64,000 nucleotides of DNA from Actinomadura graeca (GTDB taxonomy: Bacteria; Actinomycetota; Actinomycetes; Streptosporangiales; Streptosporangiaceae). Below the pieces are notes generated by a model. It had not been told where the DNA came from, did not search any database, and saw nothing but the letters and a program-made list of their open reading frames with translations. Position 1 is the first letter of the stretch. Every line of letters begins with the position of its first letter. The position numbers and the translations under genes were made by a program. The stretch covers positions 2,852,001 through 2,916,000 of the forward strand of contig NZ_CP059572.1 in NCBI RefSeq assembly GCF_019175365.1, written 5' to 3'. Below are positions 36,154-44,404 of this stretch, in pieces.

Positions 36154-36642
36154 ATGGTGATCCGAGAGGCGACGTCCCGCGACTGGCCGTCGATATGGGC
36201 GTTCATGGAGGGCATCGTCCGCACGGGCGAGACCTTCTCCTGGGACCGCGACACCCCCGAGGACCTCGCGAAGGAGTTCTGGTTCCCCAAGCCGCCGGGC
36301 CGGACGTTCGTCGCCGTGGACGAGTGCGGGACCGTCCTGGGAACGGCCAACAGCGTCCAGAACCACATGGGCGGCGCGGCGCACATCGCCGGTGCGAGCT
36401 TCATGGTGGACCCCCGGCATTCGGGACGCGGCGTCGGACGCGCGCTCGGCCGGCACGTCCTGGAGCAGGCGCGCGGGGACGGCTTCCGGGCCATGCAGTT
36501 CAACGCCGTCGTGGAGACCAACACCCGCGCGGTGGCCCTGTGGAAGTCACTCGGCTTCGAGGTGATGACGACCCTGCCGGAGGGCTACCTCCACCCCACC
36601 CACGGCTACGTCGGCCTCCACATCATGTACCAGCGCCTCTGA
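36154..36642 (+). CDS. GNAT-family N-acetyltransferase
   Basis: 162-aa acetyl-CoA-dependent acetyltransferase. It starts VIREATSRDWPSIWAFMEGI. The acetyl-CoA-binding loop is DPRHSGRGVGRALGRHVLEQ (Q/RxxGxG/A pattern) near residue 92, followed by FNAVVETNTRAVALWKSLGF, typical of the Pat/phosphinothricin-acetyltransferase-like branch. The substrate is unknown. ATG 36154 is the family-like start; ATG 36142 is also possible. It is preceded by rpsD with a 96-base gap. Confidence 0.85.
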   Translation: MVIREATSRDWPSIWAFMEGIVRTGETFSWDRDTPEDLAKEFWFPKPPGRTFVAVDECGTVLGTANSVQNHMGGAAHIAGASFMVDPRHSGRGVGRALGRHVLEQARGDGFRAMQFNAVVETNTRAVALWKSLGFEVMTTLPEGYLHPTHGYVGLHIMYQRL

Positions 36643-36783
36643 GCGTGACGTGCCTCACACCGGCCGCCGAGGCGCGCCCAGCGAGAAGGATCGAGGGCGC
36701 AGCGGGCAATCACCAGTGTGCCCAACCCCCGTAGCCTCGCAAGGAGTGTCGATGATCGGCAGTGGGTCAGTCATGGATCGGAT

Positions 36784-37365
36784 GTGACCGCGGAGCCGCC
36801 ACCGGACGCCGAGACCATCGTCGGCTCGTGGCGGCGGCCGGAGGACTTCGCGGCGATCTTCGACCGGTACTACGCGGAGATCCACCGGTACGTGGACCGG
36901 CGGCTCGGCCCGGACATCGCCGACGACATCGCGGCCGAGACGTTCCTGGTCGCGTTCCGGTCCCGCGTCAGGTTCCAGCCGGAGAGCGGATCGGCGCGGC
37001 CGTGGCTGTACGGCATCGCGACCAAGCTCGTGAGCCGGCACCGGCGAAGCGAGATGCGGAAGTACAAGGCCATCACGCGTCTCCAGGCGCGGGCCCCGGC
37101 GGAAAAGCGCGACGACCGGGCACCCGGTGGCGATCACGCCGTGGACGGACCGCTGAGCGAGGCGCTGGCCGCGCTCGGACACGGCGACAGGGACGTCCTG
37201 CTCCTCGTCGCCCTGGGCGACCTGAGCTACACCGAGGTCGCACAGGCGCTGGGGATCGCCTACGGCACCGTCTGCTCGCGTCTCAATCGTGCACGACGCC
37301 AGGTCAAGGCGGCACTGCCGGACACGGCGACGACGTCACCCGACGAGGGAGGGATCCATGCGTGA
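36784..37365 (+). CDS. ECF-type RNA polymerase sigma factor
   Basis: 193-aa group 4 sigma factor. Sigma-2 is at about residues 20-90 (FAAIFDRYYAEIHRYVDRRL, DDIAAETFLVAFRSR, PWLYGIATKLVSRHRR). Sigma-4 is at about 125-180 (LGHGDRDVLLLVALGDLSYT, then VAQALGIAYGTVCSRLNRAR). GTG 36784 is taken because it starts just before the domain; ATG or other starts upstream (36751) are possible. The 3-prime end overlaps the next gene by eight bases. The partner gene is a membrane CU044_5270-type protein, which suggests an extracytoplasmic signal. Confidence 0.88.
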   Translation: MTAEPPPDAETIVGSWRRPEDFAAIFDRYYAEIHRYVDRRLGPDIADDIAAETFLVAFRSRVRFQPESGSARPWLYGIATKLVSRHRRSEMRKYKAITRLQARAPAEKRDDRAPGGDHAVDGPLSEALAALGHGDRDVLLLVALGDLSYTEVAQALGIAYGTVCSRLNRARRQVKAALPDTATTSPDEGGIHA

Positions 37366-38530
37366 CCTCGATGACCGGATCGCCGGGCTGCACACCGCGA
37401 CCAGGCCACCGTCGGCGGAGACGACCGCCGCGGCGCGCAGTGCGCTGATCTCCGAGATGGGCTCGACCGCGAAGCCCCGACGGGGCCGCCTGAAGAACGT
37501 GCGGCCGCGGGCGGCCAGATGGCGGGTGTCCCTCATCGCGGGGGCGACGGCCGCCGCGCTGGTCGCGGGCGGCTGGGGATTCTGGTCGTGGCACACTCGT
37601 CCGCTCTACTCTCCGGAGCCGCTGGCCGGATACAGCGGGCCCGCCGCGACGTTCCTTCTCGCCGCGGCCGACGCACGCGCGCGCAACGCCGGGGACGGGC
37701 AGCTGTGGTACCGGCGTGCCGCCGTCGGCGGGACCGTCATGGCGAAGTCGCCCTACCGGGCCGGCGTCACCTACCCGATGGAGGTCGAACGAGACGATTT
37801 CCTCCTCGCCTCGACCCGGAAGCCGTTCACCGCCGACGGTTCCTCCCACCCGACACGGCATCTCGAATGGCCCGGCGATCGGCTGAGGGTGCGCCCGGCG
37901 ACGCCCGCCGCGCGGACGGAATGGAAGACCGACCTACGGCCGGAAGCCGAAGACCTGCACATCGACTCGCCCGGCGCGTCAGTCGGCCCCGAAATGGGCG
38001 GAGGGCCGGTGCTGGATTTCAGCGACGACACGGCACGCCGGCTTCCCACCGACCCCGCCGAACTGCGGGCATGGCTGCTGAACTACGCCACCCGATTCGA
38101 CCACAAGCGGCTACCCGACCCGGAGCTCTACCTTTTCAGGAGCGCCTCTTTCCTGCTGGTGGACGCACCGGTCAGCGACAAGGTGCGGATCGCGACCTAC
38201 CGGCTTCTCGCGAGCCTGAAGAACGTCCGGGCCGTCACCACGACCGACGCCATGGGACGCAGCGGACAAGGCGTGTCGATGCGCGAGGTGTCCGAGGAGT
38301 CGGGGACCCTGGACATCCAGCTCATCATCGACCCGCGAAACGGGAGGCTCATCGCCAGCCAGCAGATCATCGCCACCCCGGGACGGCTGAACGCCGGTCT
38401 CCCCTCGGGTGTCCGCTGGTACTACGAGGTGATACGCAACGCGGACTGGACCACGACTCCCGTCGCCGAACTCCTGCCGAAGTCCTCCTCCCCCATCGAG
38501 ACCGGGGTCGAGGAAAGCCCGGTCGAATAG
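37358..38530 (+). CDS. CU044_5270-family membrane protein (ECF sigma partner)
   Basis: 390-aa membrane protein. Residues 1-50 are cytoplasmic and basic (MRDLDDRIAGLHTATRPPSA). One membrane segment lies near 52-72 (VSLIAGATAAALVAGGWGFW), and about 310 residues follow outside. The outer part contains ATFLLAAADARARNAGDGQL, LPTDPAELRAWLLNY, YRLLASLKNVRAVTTTDAMG and RNGRLIASQQII, features of the CU044_5270 family commonly encoded behind actinobacterial ECF sigma factors. A sensor or anti-sigma role is inferred. ATG 37358 overlaps the sigma gene, so they are co-translated. A strong bidirectional terminator follows. Confidence 0.82.
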   Translation: MRDLDDRIAGLHTATRPPSAETTAAARSALISEMGSTAKPRRGRLKNVRPRAARWRVSLIAGATAAALVAGGWGFWSWHTRPLYSPEPLAGYSGPAATFLLAAADARARNAGDGQLWYRRAAVGGTVMAKSPYRAGVTYPMEVERDDFLLASTRKPFTADGSSHPTRHLEWPGDRLRVRPATPAARTEWKTDLRPEAEDLHIDSPGASVGPEMGGGPVLDFSDDTARRLPTDPAELRAWLLNYATRFDHKRLPDPELYLFRSASFLLVDAPVSDKVRIATYRLLASLKNVRAVTTTDAMGRSGQGVSMREVSEESGTLDIQLIIDPRNGRLIASQQIIATPGRLNAGLPSGVRWYYEVIRNADWTTTPVAELLPKSSSPIETGVEESPVE

Positions 38531-38535
38531 ACGAG

Positions 38536-38575
38536 CCGCCCGGTTCCCTCCCTGCGAAGGGCGGGAACCGGGCGG
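38536..38575. terminator. Bidirectional hairpin terminator
   Basis: A perfect 13-base-pair stem (38536-38548 with 38563-38575) with a 14-base loop lies between the convergent CU044_5270 gene and the secreted repeat protein, six bases after the first stop. Confidence 0.8.
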
Positions 38576-38592
38576 ACAGATGCTTCATGCGG

Positions 38593-40326
38593 CTATTCGG
38601 GTGCCGTGCAGCCGCTGTACTTGTAGTTTCCGATGCTCTTGCTCCACTTGGCCCGGCAGAGCCTGATCTTGGCGTTGTAGAGCCGACGGCTGAGCGTGTA
38701 GTTCAGCGTCCTATGGTTCGCCGCGCCACAGATGGCCCATTCCTTGTTGGTCAGGTTCTTTCCATCCCCGTAGATGACCATCGCAATGCAGTAACTATCT
38801 GCACTCTCGTCCTGAACGGTGAACTTGGTGGAGACCCTGTAGGGCGCCGAGCCGGCCCAGTACAGCCAGCCCCATCCCTCGCCGCGCTGCTGCCAGAGGA
38901 CGATGCTGACGATGTCGATGTAACGGCCCCCGTCGGCGGAGGCGCCGCCGTCCGGGACCTCGTTCGATTCGTCGTCGATGCCTTCGGTGGTCTCCTCGGC
39001 CGGTGCGGGGATCGTGAAGTATCCCCGCAGGGAGACCTGGAGGTGGACGGTGCCGCCGCTGTGGTTCGTGATGGAGATCTTGCCGTGCGAGTCCGGCTTG
39101 ACCAGGTCGAACCCGTTGGTGCTCTCACCGCCGTTGTCGAAGTTGACACTGTTGACGAGCGGGTCGCCGTCCTCGGTCGGGTAGACGGCCAGCCATCCCT
39201 GGTGCGTCGGCTGCCGCGCATCGATGTTCAGAGCCAGGACGGGGTTGTTCTGGTCCACGCTGCCGAGACCGGCGGCGTCGATCGCGTCGAAGGTGAGCGT
39301 CTGGCCCGCCGCGACGGCCGCCGTGCTCCCCCCGCTGGTATTGAGGCCCGCGATGGTGTCGAGGAGAAGTGTCGTGGCGGTCGGCGTGTAGGTCGAGCCG
39401 TCTCCGTCGGCCGCCCCCTTGAAGTAGCCGCGCACGCTGACCGCGAGGTCCACCGGGCCGGTGCCGCTGTTGCGGAAGATGAGCTTCCCGGTCGCGGTGA
39501 GCTGCGTCACCACGAAGCTGCTGTCGGTCTCGCTCGGGTTGTAGTTGACCACCGGAAGATTGGTGTCGGTCTGGTCCGAGGGGCGCACCGTCAGCGCGCC
39601 CTGCGCCGTCTGGTTGAGGGCGGCCACGTTGAGAGCGACCGCGGTGGCGCCGGTAGCGGGGATGCCCAGCTGCCCGGCGACATCGACGGTCACCGAGGAG
39701 TTCGCCGGAATGGGCGCGGCGGCGTGGGCGGGCGATCCCGTGACCTTGCCGACCCGTGTGTCGTACAGAAAGGCCGTGTCGACGGGGTAATACTCGTTTC
39801 CGGCGGTGGAGGACGCGGCGTCGAGGAAGTATCCCCGGGCGCTGACGGCGATATCGACCGTCCCGCTGCCGTTGTTCTTCACGGTGATCTGGCCGGTACC
39901 GGTCAGTTTCGTAAAGTCTTCCGTATTGGTAGTTTCGTTGGCGGCGTAAGTCAGGGTGCTGACCGTCGTCGGCTCATCGGAGGGATAGGCGTTGATCCAG
40001 CCGAATGCGTTCGCGCCGTAGACCGACAGGTTGGTCACGACCGCGGAGACCCCGGTCGCCGGAATGGCGCCCGCCCCTGCCGCCTGGAAGGTGATCGTGG
40101 CTCCCGGCGGCAGTTTGGCGACGGGGACCCCGCCCGTCCCGTTGCGCGTGTCCGCCAGCACGAACGGTGTGATGGTGTGGAACTGGGCGTCGGCCGTGTC
40201 CGCGTGGGCGGTGGCGGCAGGTCCGGGCACCCCCGACAGCACTGTGAAAAGCGCCGCCACGCAGGCGATGACGACCGGAAGTGCGATGGTGGTACGCCAG
40301 GCTGAATGTGTTCCGCTGTAGCTCAC
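38593..40326 (-). CDS. Large secreted protein with three beta-sandwich repeats and a Cys-containing C-terminal domain
   Basis: 577-aa exported protein. The signal peptide is near residues 12-44 (IALPVVIACVAALFTVLSGV, then AHA). Three repeats of about 130 residues follow, each running FVLADTRNGTGG-type start, IPATGVSAVVTNLSV, a YPSDEP-like loop and an ending such as VDIAVSARGYF, DLAVSVRGYF or LQVSLRGYF. This is the repeat common in actinobacterial cell-wall proteins. An acidic linker (EETTEGIDDESNEVPDGG) leads to a unique 120-residue C-terminal domain with four cysteines (DSYCIAM, WAICGAA, RLCRAKW, SGCTAPE). GTG 40326 is chosen for its GAAGAGGGGG site. Confidence 0.8.
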   Translation of the reverse strand: MSYSGTHSAWRTTIALPVVIACVAALFTVLSGVPGPAATAHADTADAQFHTITPFVLADTRNGTGGVPVAKLPPGATITFQAAGAGAIPATGVSAVVTNLSVYGANAFGWINAYPSDEPTTVSTLTYAANETTNTEDFTKLTGTGQITVKNNGSGTVDIAVSARGYFLDAASSTAGNEYYPVDTAFLYDTRVGKVTGSPAHAAAPIPANSSVTVDVAGQLGIPATGATAVALNVAALNQTAQGALTVRPSDQTDTNLPVVNYNPSETDSSFVVTQLTATGKLIFRNSGTGPVDLAVSVRGYFKGAADGDGSTYTPTATTLLLDTIAGLNTSGGSTAAVAAGQTLTFDAIDAAGLGSVDQNNPVLALNIDARQPTHQGWLAVYPTEDGDPLVNSVNFDNGGESTNGFDLVKPDSHGKISITNHSGGTVHLQVSLRGYFTIPAPAEETTEGIDDESNEVPDGGASADGGRYIDIVSIVLWQQRGEGWGWLYWAGSAPYRVSTKFTVQDESADSYCIAMVIYGDGKNLTNKEWAICGAANHRTLNYTLSRRLYNAKIRLCRAKWSKSIGNYKYSGCTAPE

Positions 40327-40595
40327 ATTCCCCCTCTTCTCGCGATGGCACTGGGAGTGCGGGAAGCTCCTTCCTGCCATTCTGTAAAGGCTGAATAAAG
40401 TTTCACCTTGGGCAGAGTTCCAGGCAAGTTTCCGAGATCGTCCCTTTTTGAGACATGGATCACTCTTGACTTTTACTGCGAGATGGAGAAGCCGGGATCA
40501 CACTGTCCGAATGGGGAATGCGCCGCGTGACGGGCCGTCACCACTCCGATATCCCCTGGTGCCGATCGGCCGTGCGGCGGGCTGGGACGGCTCGG

Positions 40596-41087
40596 TCAGT
40601 GGAGGTCGCCTAGTTCTTGGCGGGCGGTGGTGCGGAGGGTGCTGAGGGCGTCCACCAGGACGTGGCGCTGCTCGGTGGTGAGGGGGGCGGCGAAGTGGCG
40701 GCGGAGGGTCTCGGCGTGGACCTGGAGGGCCTCGTCCAGCTTGGCGCGGCCCGCGTCGGTCAGGGCCACCATCTGGCGGCGGCGGTCGCCGGGGGCGGGC
40801 TCGCGGCGGACGAGACCGGCCTCCTGCATGCGGTCGACCAGCCGTGTCATGCCCCCGCTGGTGAGGATCAGCTCACCGGCCAGGCCGCCCATCGAGCACG
40901 AACGTTCGCCCTCGCGGGACAGGCGCAGCAGCACCTCGAAGACGGCATGGCGGATGCCGCAGCGCCGCTCCAGCTCGCGGCCCGCGATCCGCTCCAGCAG
41001 CTCGGCGGCGGCCAGCAGCTCCCCGAACTCCCTGACCAGCTCGTCCGGCACCACCGCGCCGTCGTGTTCCGTCACCGCCGACATCAT
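40596..41087 (-). CDS. MarR-family transcriptional regulator (downstream of mce operon)
   Basis: 163-aa regulator. The winged helix lies at about residues 45-115 (GIRHAVFEVLLRLSREGERS, then LAGELILTSGGMTRLVDRMQ, and RREPAPGDRRRQMVALTDAG with the characteristic DxRxxx wing). Start at ATG 41087, with a second ATG next to it. It lies 92 bases downstream of the last gene of the mce operon on the same strand, and may have its own promoter there. No link to the operon is proven. Confidence 0.88.
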   Translation of the reverse strand: MMSAVTEHDGAVVPDELVREFGELLAAAELLERIAGRELERRCGIRHAVFEVLLRLSREGERSCSMGGLAGELILTSGGMTRLVDRMQEAGLVRREPAPGDRRRQMVALTDAGRAKLDEALQVHAETLRRHFAAPLTTEQRHVLVDALSTLRTTARQELGDLH

Positions 41088-41179
41088 CCCCGCCTTCTAC
41101 CTGCCCCGTCATCCGTGCAACGCGCGACATCCCGCACGGCTTCCGCCCGCGCGGGGGCCGATCGGCCGTCCGTGACCCG

Positions 41180-42055
41180 TTAATCGCCCGTTTTGCCGGT
41201 CTTGGGGGTCGCCGACGGGACGGCCGGGAGCCGTCCCTCCTGGTCCCGGTTCTGGTCGTTGACGCCGGACGGGTACTGCCGGGTGATCTTCCACTTGCCG
41301 CCGATCTTGGCGAGGGCCAGCCGCAGCAGGGTGGACGGCGAGGAGACGGAGCCGTCCTTGGTCTTGTAGCCGACGTCGACCATCACCACGGCGGTGGCGA
41401 ACCGGCCGTCCACGCCGCCCACGAAGACCTGGTCGGTCCGGGACGTGAGGCCGACCTGGGGGTCGGTCTTGAACGCGCCCGCCAGGCTCGCCACGGTGTC
41501 GCCCTTGAAGCTTTCCAGGAGGTCGCCGGCCATCAGGGCCTCGGCCTTGGCGCTCTGCGACCGGTAGTTCGCGGCGTTGTAGTTGAACGCCACGTCGCCG
41601 TAGGCGCGGGCGACCTTCTCGACCGCGTCCCGGTCGGCCTGTTCCGAGGACAGGCCGCTCGCGCTGCGCCACTGCCAGATCGCCACGCTGGCCAGCAGCG
41701 CCACGACCACGGCGACGGCGGCGGCCTGCGCAGGGCCCAGGCCGAGGAGCCCCGGGCGGCGTTCCGCGGGTTCGTCCTTCGCAGGGACGGGACGGGGCTT
41801 GGGGGCGGCCGCGGGCTTGCGAGCGGGCAAGGGCTTACGAGCAGGCGCGGGCGGTTCCTCGTCCTCGGCGTCCAGGGCTTCCAGGACCTCGTCGAGGTCC
41901 TCGTCGTCGATGACCTCGATGACCCGCACCCGGCGCCTGCGTTTGGCGGGACGCGCCGGCGGCTCCTCCGCGGCGGCGGTTTCCTCCGCGGCGGCGGGCT
42001 CCTGCTGCGTGTCGGGGACCGCCTCGGCCTCGTCCTTGCCGGTCCTGGCTGTCAC
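41180..42055 (-). CDS. Mce-associated membrane protein
   Basis: 291-aa protein. Residues 1-105 are disordered, charged and Pro/Ala-rich (EEPPARPAKRRRRVRVIEVI, then PARKPLPARKPAAAPKPRPV). A membrane segment follows near 108-128 (AQAAAVAVVVALLASVAIW), then an outer SnoaL/NTF2-like domain (AYGDVAFNYNAANYRSQS, FKTDPQVGLTSRTDQVFVGG, GGKWKITRQYPSGVNDQNRD). This is the architecture of Mas proteins encoded after mce genes, thought to stabilise the Mce complex. GTG 42055 is used. It follows mceF by 22 bases and ends the operon. Confidence 0.85.
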   Translation of the reverse strand: MTARTGKDEAEAVPDTQQEPAAAEETAAAEEPPARPAKRRRRVRVIEVIDDEDLDEVLEALDAEDEEPPAPARKPLPARKPAAAPKPRPVPAKDEPAERRPGLLGLGPAQAAAVAVVVALLASVAIWQWRSASGLSSEQADRDAVEKVARAYGDVAFNYNAANYRSQSAKAEALMAGDLLESFKGDTVASLAGAFKTDPQVGLTSRTDQVFVGGVDGRFATAVVMVDVGYKTKDGSVSSPSTLLRLALAKIGGKWKITRQYPSGVNDQNRDQEGRLPAVPSATPKTGKTGD

Positions 42056-42077
42056 GTCGGTACTCCTCGGGTCGGGG

Positions 42078-43367
42078 TCAGTCCTTCTTCCGGCGGAGGC
42101 GGGACACCACGGGCACCGAGCCCGTCGCGACCCTGATCAGCACCAGCAGGGCGATGACCGGGGGGACGTACACCAGCCACGCCGGTGGTCCGCCCGCGGG
42201 CTCCCCGCCGCTGTTCGCGGCCTTCCCGGCGCGGACGTCCCGCCCGCCGACCGACGGGTCGTGGGTGGGGATCGTGTCGCCCGGGTTCCTGGCCTTGTAG
42301 GGCTTCTGCGCGGTCTGGGCGGGCATGCGTCCGCCCGCGCATGTGGGCGTCCTGGTCACGCCCGGCTGCGGGAGGGGGTACTTGTACTCCAGTGTCGCGA
42401 GCTTCCTCAGCGTCACGAGGAACACGACGTTGAGGATGGGCCGCCCCTGGTCCATCCCGATGACGTTGTCCAGGACGGTCTTGAGCTGCGGCGCCAGCGC
42501 GAGCGTCCTGCGCAGGTCGGCCAGGACGTCGGGATCGTGTTTGCGCAGGCCCCAGTTGCCGAGGGCGTCCACGGCGCATTCGACGTCCGGGCCCGTCCTC
42601 GCCAGGAGCGTGTCGACGGTGGAGAGCAGGCCGGGGCCCTCGTCGAGCAGGTCGGCGATCCGCCCGCGGACCTGGGCGAGGGCGGTGACGAGCGCGGCGA
42701 GGTCGTCCACGCCCGAGCCGAGCGCGGCGCGGTTGCGGTTCAGGACGCGGGTGACGCGGCCGAGGTCGCGGGTGAGCCTGTCGAGCAGCTCGGTGTTCGC
42801 GGCGAAGGTGCCGGTGAGCTGGTCGCCCCCGTCGACGATCTTCCGGAGGGAGTTCTCGCGGCCCGCCCACCCCGCGGCCAGCTCGTGGGTGAGGATCCTG
42901 GCGTCGCCGGGGTCGACGGCCTTGAGCGCGTCCACGACCGAGCCGAACAGGTCGCCGTACTTGGGCGGGACCGTCGTCCGCGACACCGGGATGCGGGCGC
43001 CGGGTCCGAGCGGCGGCGCGCCCGCCCCGCCCGGGCCGGGGGACAGCTCCACGACCGGCTCGCCGACCGCGGACTTGCGGGCGGCGGCGGCAGTGGCGTT
43101 CCGGGGGATCCGCACGCCGCGTTCGATGTCCAGCCGGACGATGACCCGCCCCCGCTCCAGCCGAACCGAGTCGATCTTGCCGACGCGCAGGCCGAGGTAG
43201 TCGGCCTCGAAGCCCGGGTGCAGGCCCGGCGAGGACGCGAACTCGACCGTGACGTGGTACGGCCGGTCGATGAAGTCGAACCGGACGACGTTGCCGAACG
43301 CCCAGACCACCATCGTCACGGCGAGCGCGGCGAAGACCGCGAGGTTGACCGCCACCCGTCCCGTCAT
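42078..43367 (-). CDS. mceF: Mce-family protein, position F
   Basis: 429-aa subunit of the Mce lipid-uptake complex. The N-terminal anchor is VNLAVFAALAVTMVVWAFGN. The MlaD/Mce beta domain lies at about residues 40-115 (FASSPGLHPGFEADYLGLRV, then SVRLERGRVIVRLDIERGVR). A long helical region continues to about 330, and, unusually, a second membrane segment lies near the end (AWLVYVPPVIALLVLIRVAT) with a basic tail. A Cys pair may be formed by VECAVDA and PTCAGGR. ATG 43367 overlaps mceE by ATGA. Confidence 0.88.
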   Translation of the reverse strand: MTGRVAVNLAVFAALAVTMVVWAFGNVVRFDFIDRPYHVTVEFASSPGLHPGFEADYLGLRVGKIDSVRLERGRVIVRLDIERGVRIPRNATAAAARKSAVGEPVVELSPGPGGAGAPPLGPGARIPVSRTTVPPKYGDLFGSVVDALKAVDPGDARILTHELAAGWAGRENSLRKIVDGGDQLTGTFAANTELLDRLTRDLGRVTRVLNRNRAALGSGVDDLAALVTALAQVRGRIADLLDEGPGLLSTVDTLLARTGPDVECAVDALGNWGLRKHDPDVLADLRRTLALAPQLKTVLDNVIGMDQGRPILNVVFLVTLRKLATLEYKYPLPQPGVTRTPTCAGGRMPAQTAQKPYKARNPGDTIPTHDPSVGGRDVRAGKAANSGGEPAGGPPAWLVYVPPVIALLVLIRVATGSVPVVSRLRRKKD

Positions 43368-44404
43368 CGTCGCCCCAGGAGCCGGTCCAGATCCGGCAGG
43401 GCGCCCTCCAGGCCGCCCGGCGCCCTGGGCCCGTTCTTCGCGGGGGGCGCGCCGGGGAGGACCGGCGTGCCGTCCGGCCAGACGATGCGCAGGAGCGGGT
43501 AGAGCAGGATCTGGCCGTCGTAGCTGGCGCGCGGCAGCTTGTCGGTGAAGGAGACCAGGCCGTTCACCAGGTCCGTGAGCCGCCTGCGGTTGCCGCCGAG
43601 CTCCTGGAGGACGGGGTCGACGTCGTCCAGCAGCCTCCGGAACCGCAGGACGCGTCCCTCCAGGACCTTGTCGTTCAGCTGGGCGGCCATCCGGGTGAGC
43701 CGGTCGGCCGTCCTGAGGATCTTCTCCTTGTCGTCGTCGAGCAGCCGCGTGGTGCGCGCCAGCCGGGCGGGCGCCTCGTGCAGCGTGGCGTCCCCGGCGG
43801 CGAGGGACCGGCCGAGCCGGGCGAAGCGGTCGACGGACTCGCCCAGCTCGCGGCGCTGCTCGGCGAACATCCTCAGCAGGTCGGCGGCCTTGGCGATCGT
43901 CGTGTTCAGCCTCGGGCCCTCGCCGTCCAGGGCGGTGGCGCCGGCGTTGACGACGGTCGCGGCGTCGTCCCCGGCCAGCGCCTTGATCAGCGGCCCGGCC
44001 TGCCCGACGACCTGCTCGAACGCCGGCTGCACGGACGTGCCCGCGATCGCCGCGCCCTTCGCCAGGAACGGGCCCCGGTCCATCCCGCCGGGCGGCAGCC
44101 GCAACTCCACGTAGTTCTCGCCGAGCAGCGACGTCACCCTGATCTCCGCGCTGGTGCCGCGGGGGACCCGGACGCCGTCCTCGATCGACAGGGTCGTCCT
44201 CGCCCGGTAGCCGTCCAGCTCCACCTTCGTGACGCTGCCGACCGTGATGTCGGACATCTTCACGCTGTGCCCGGCGACGAGGCCCTGCGCGTCGTCGAAC
44301 GTTGCCGTCAGCGTCAGGTCGCCCTTGGGCGCGCCCGCCGTCTTGTAGGAGCAGCCCGGGACGGCCAGGGCGACGGCGGCGGCGAGCGCGAGGACCCGTT
44401 TCAT
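43364..44404 (-). CDS. mceE: Mce-family lipoprotein, position E
   Basis: 346-aa protein corresponding to LprK of mycobacteria. It has a lipoprotein signal (ALAAAVALAVPGCSY, lipid-modified Cys at about residue 18). The Mce domain is at about 30-105 (LTATFDDAQGLVAGHSVKMS, then RVPRGTSAEIRVTSLLGENY), followed by a helical region (LADGVGQ-type pattern with RRLTDLVNGLVSFTDKLPRA). ATG 44404 overlaps the mceD stop (ATGA) and its own stop overlaps mceF. Position and lipobox both fit MceE. Confidence 0.9.
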   Translation of the reverse strand: MKRVLALAAAVALAVPGCSYKTAGAPKGDLTLTATFDDAQGLVAGHSVKMSDITVGSVTKVELDGYRARTTLSIEDGVRVPRGTSAEIRVTSLLGENYVELRLPPGGMDRGPFLAKGAAIAGTSVQPAFEQVVGQAGPLIKALAGDDAATVVNAGATALDGEGPRLNTTIAKAADLLRMFAEQRRELGESVDRFARLGRSLAAGDATLHEAPARLARTTRLLDDDKEKILRTADRLTRMAAQLNDKVLEGRVLRFRRLLDDVDPVLQELGGNRRRLTDLVNGLVSFTDKLPRASYDGQILLYPLLRIVWPDGTPVLPGAPPAKNGPRAPGGLEGALPDLDRLLGRR

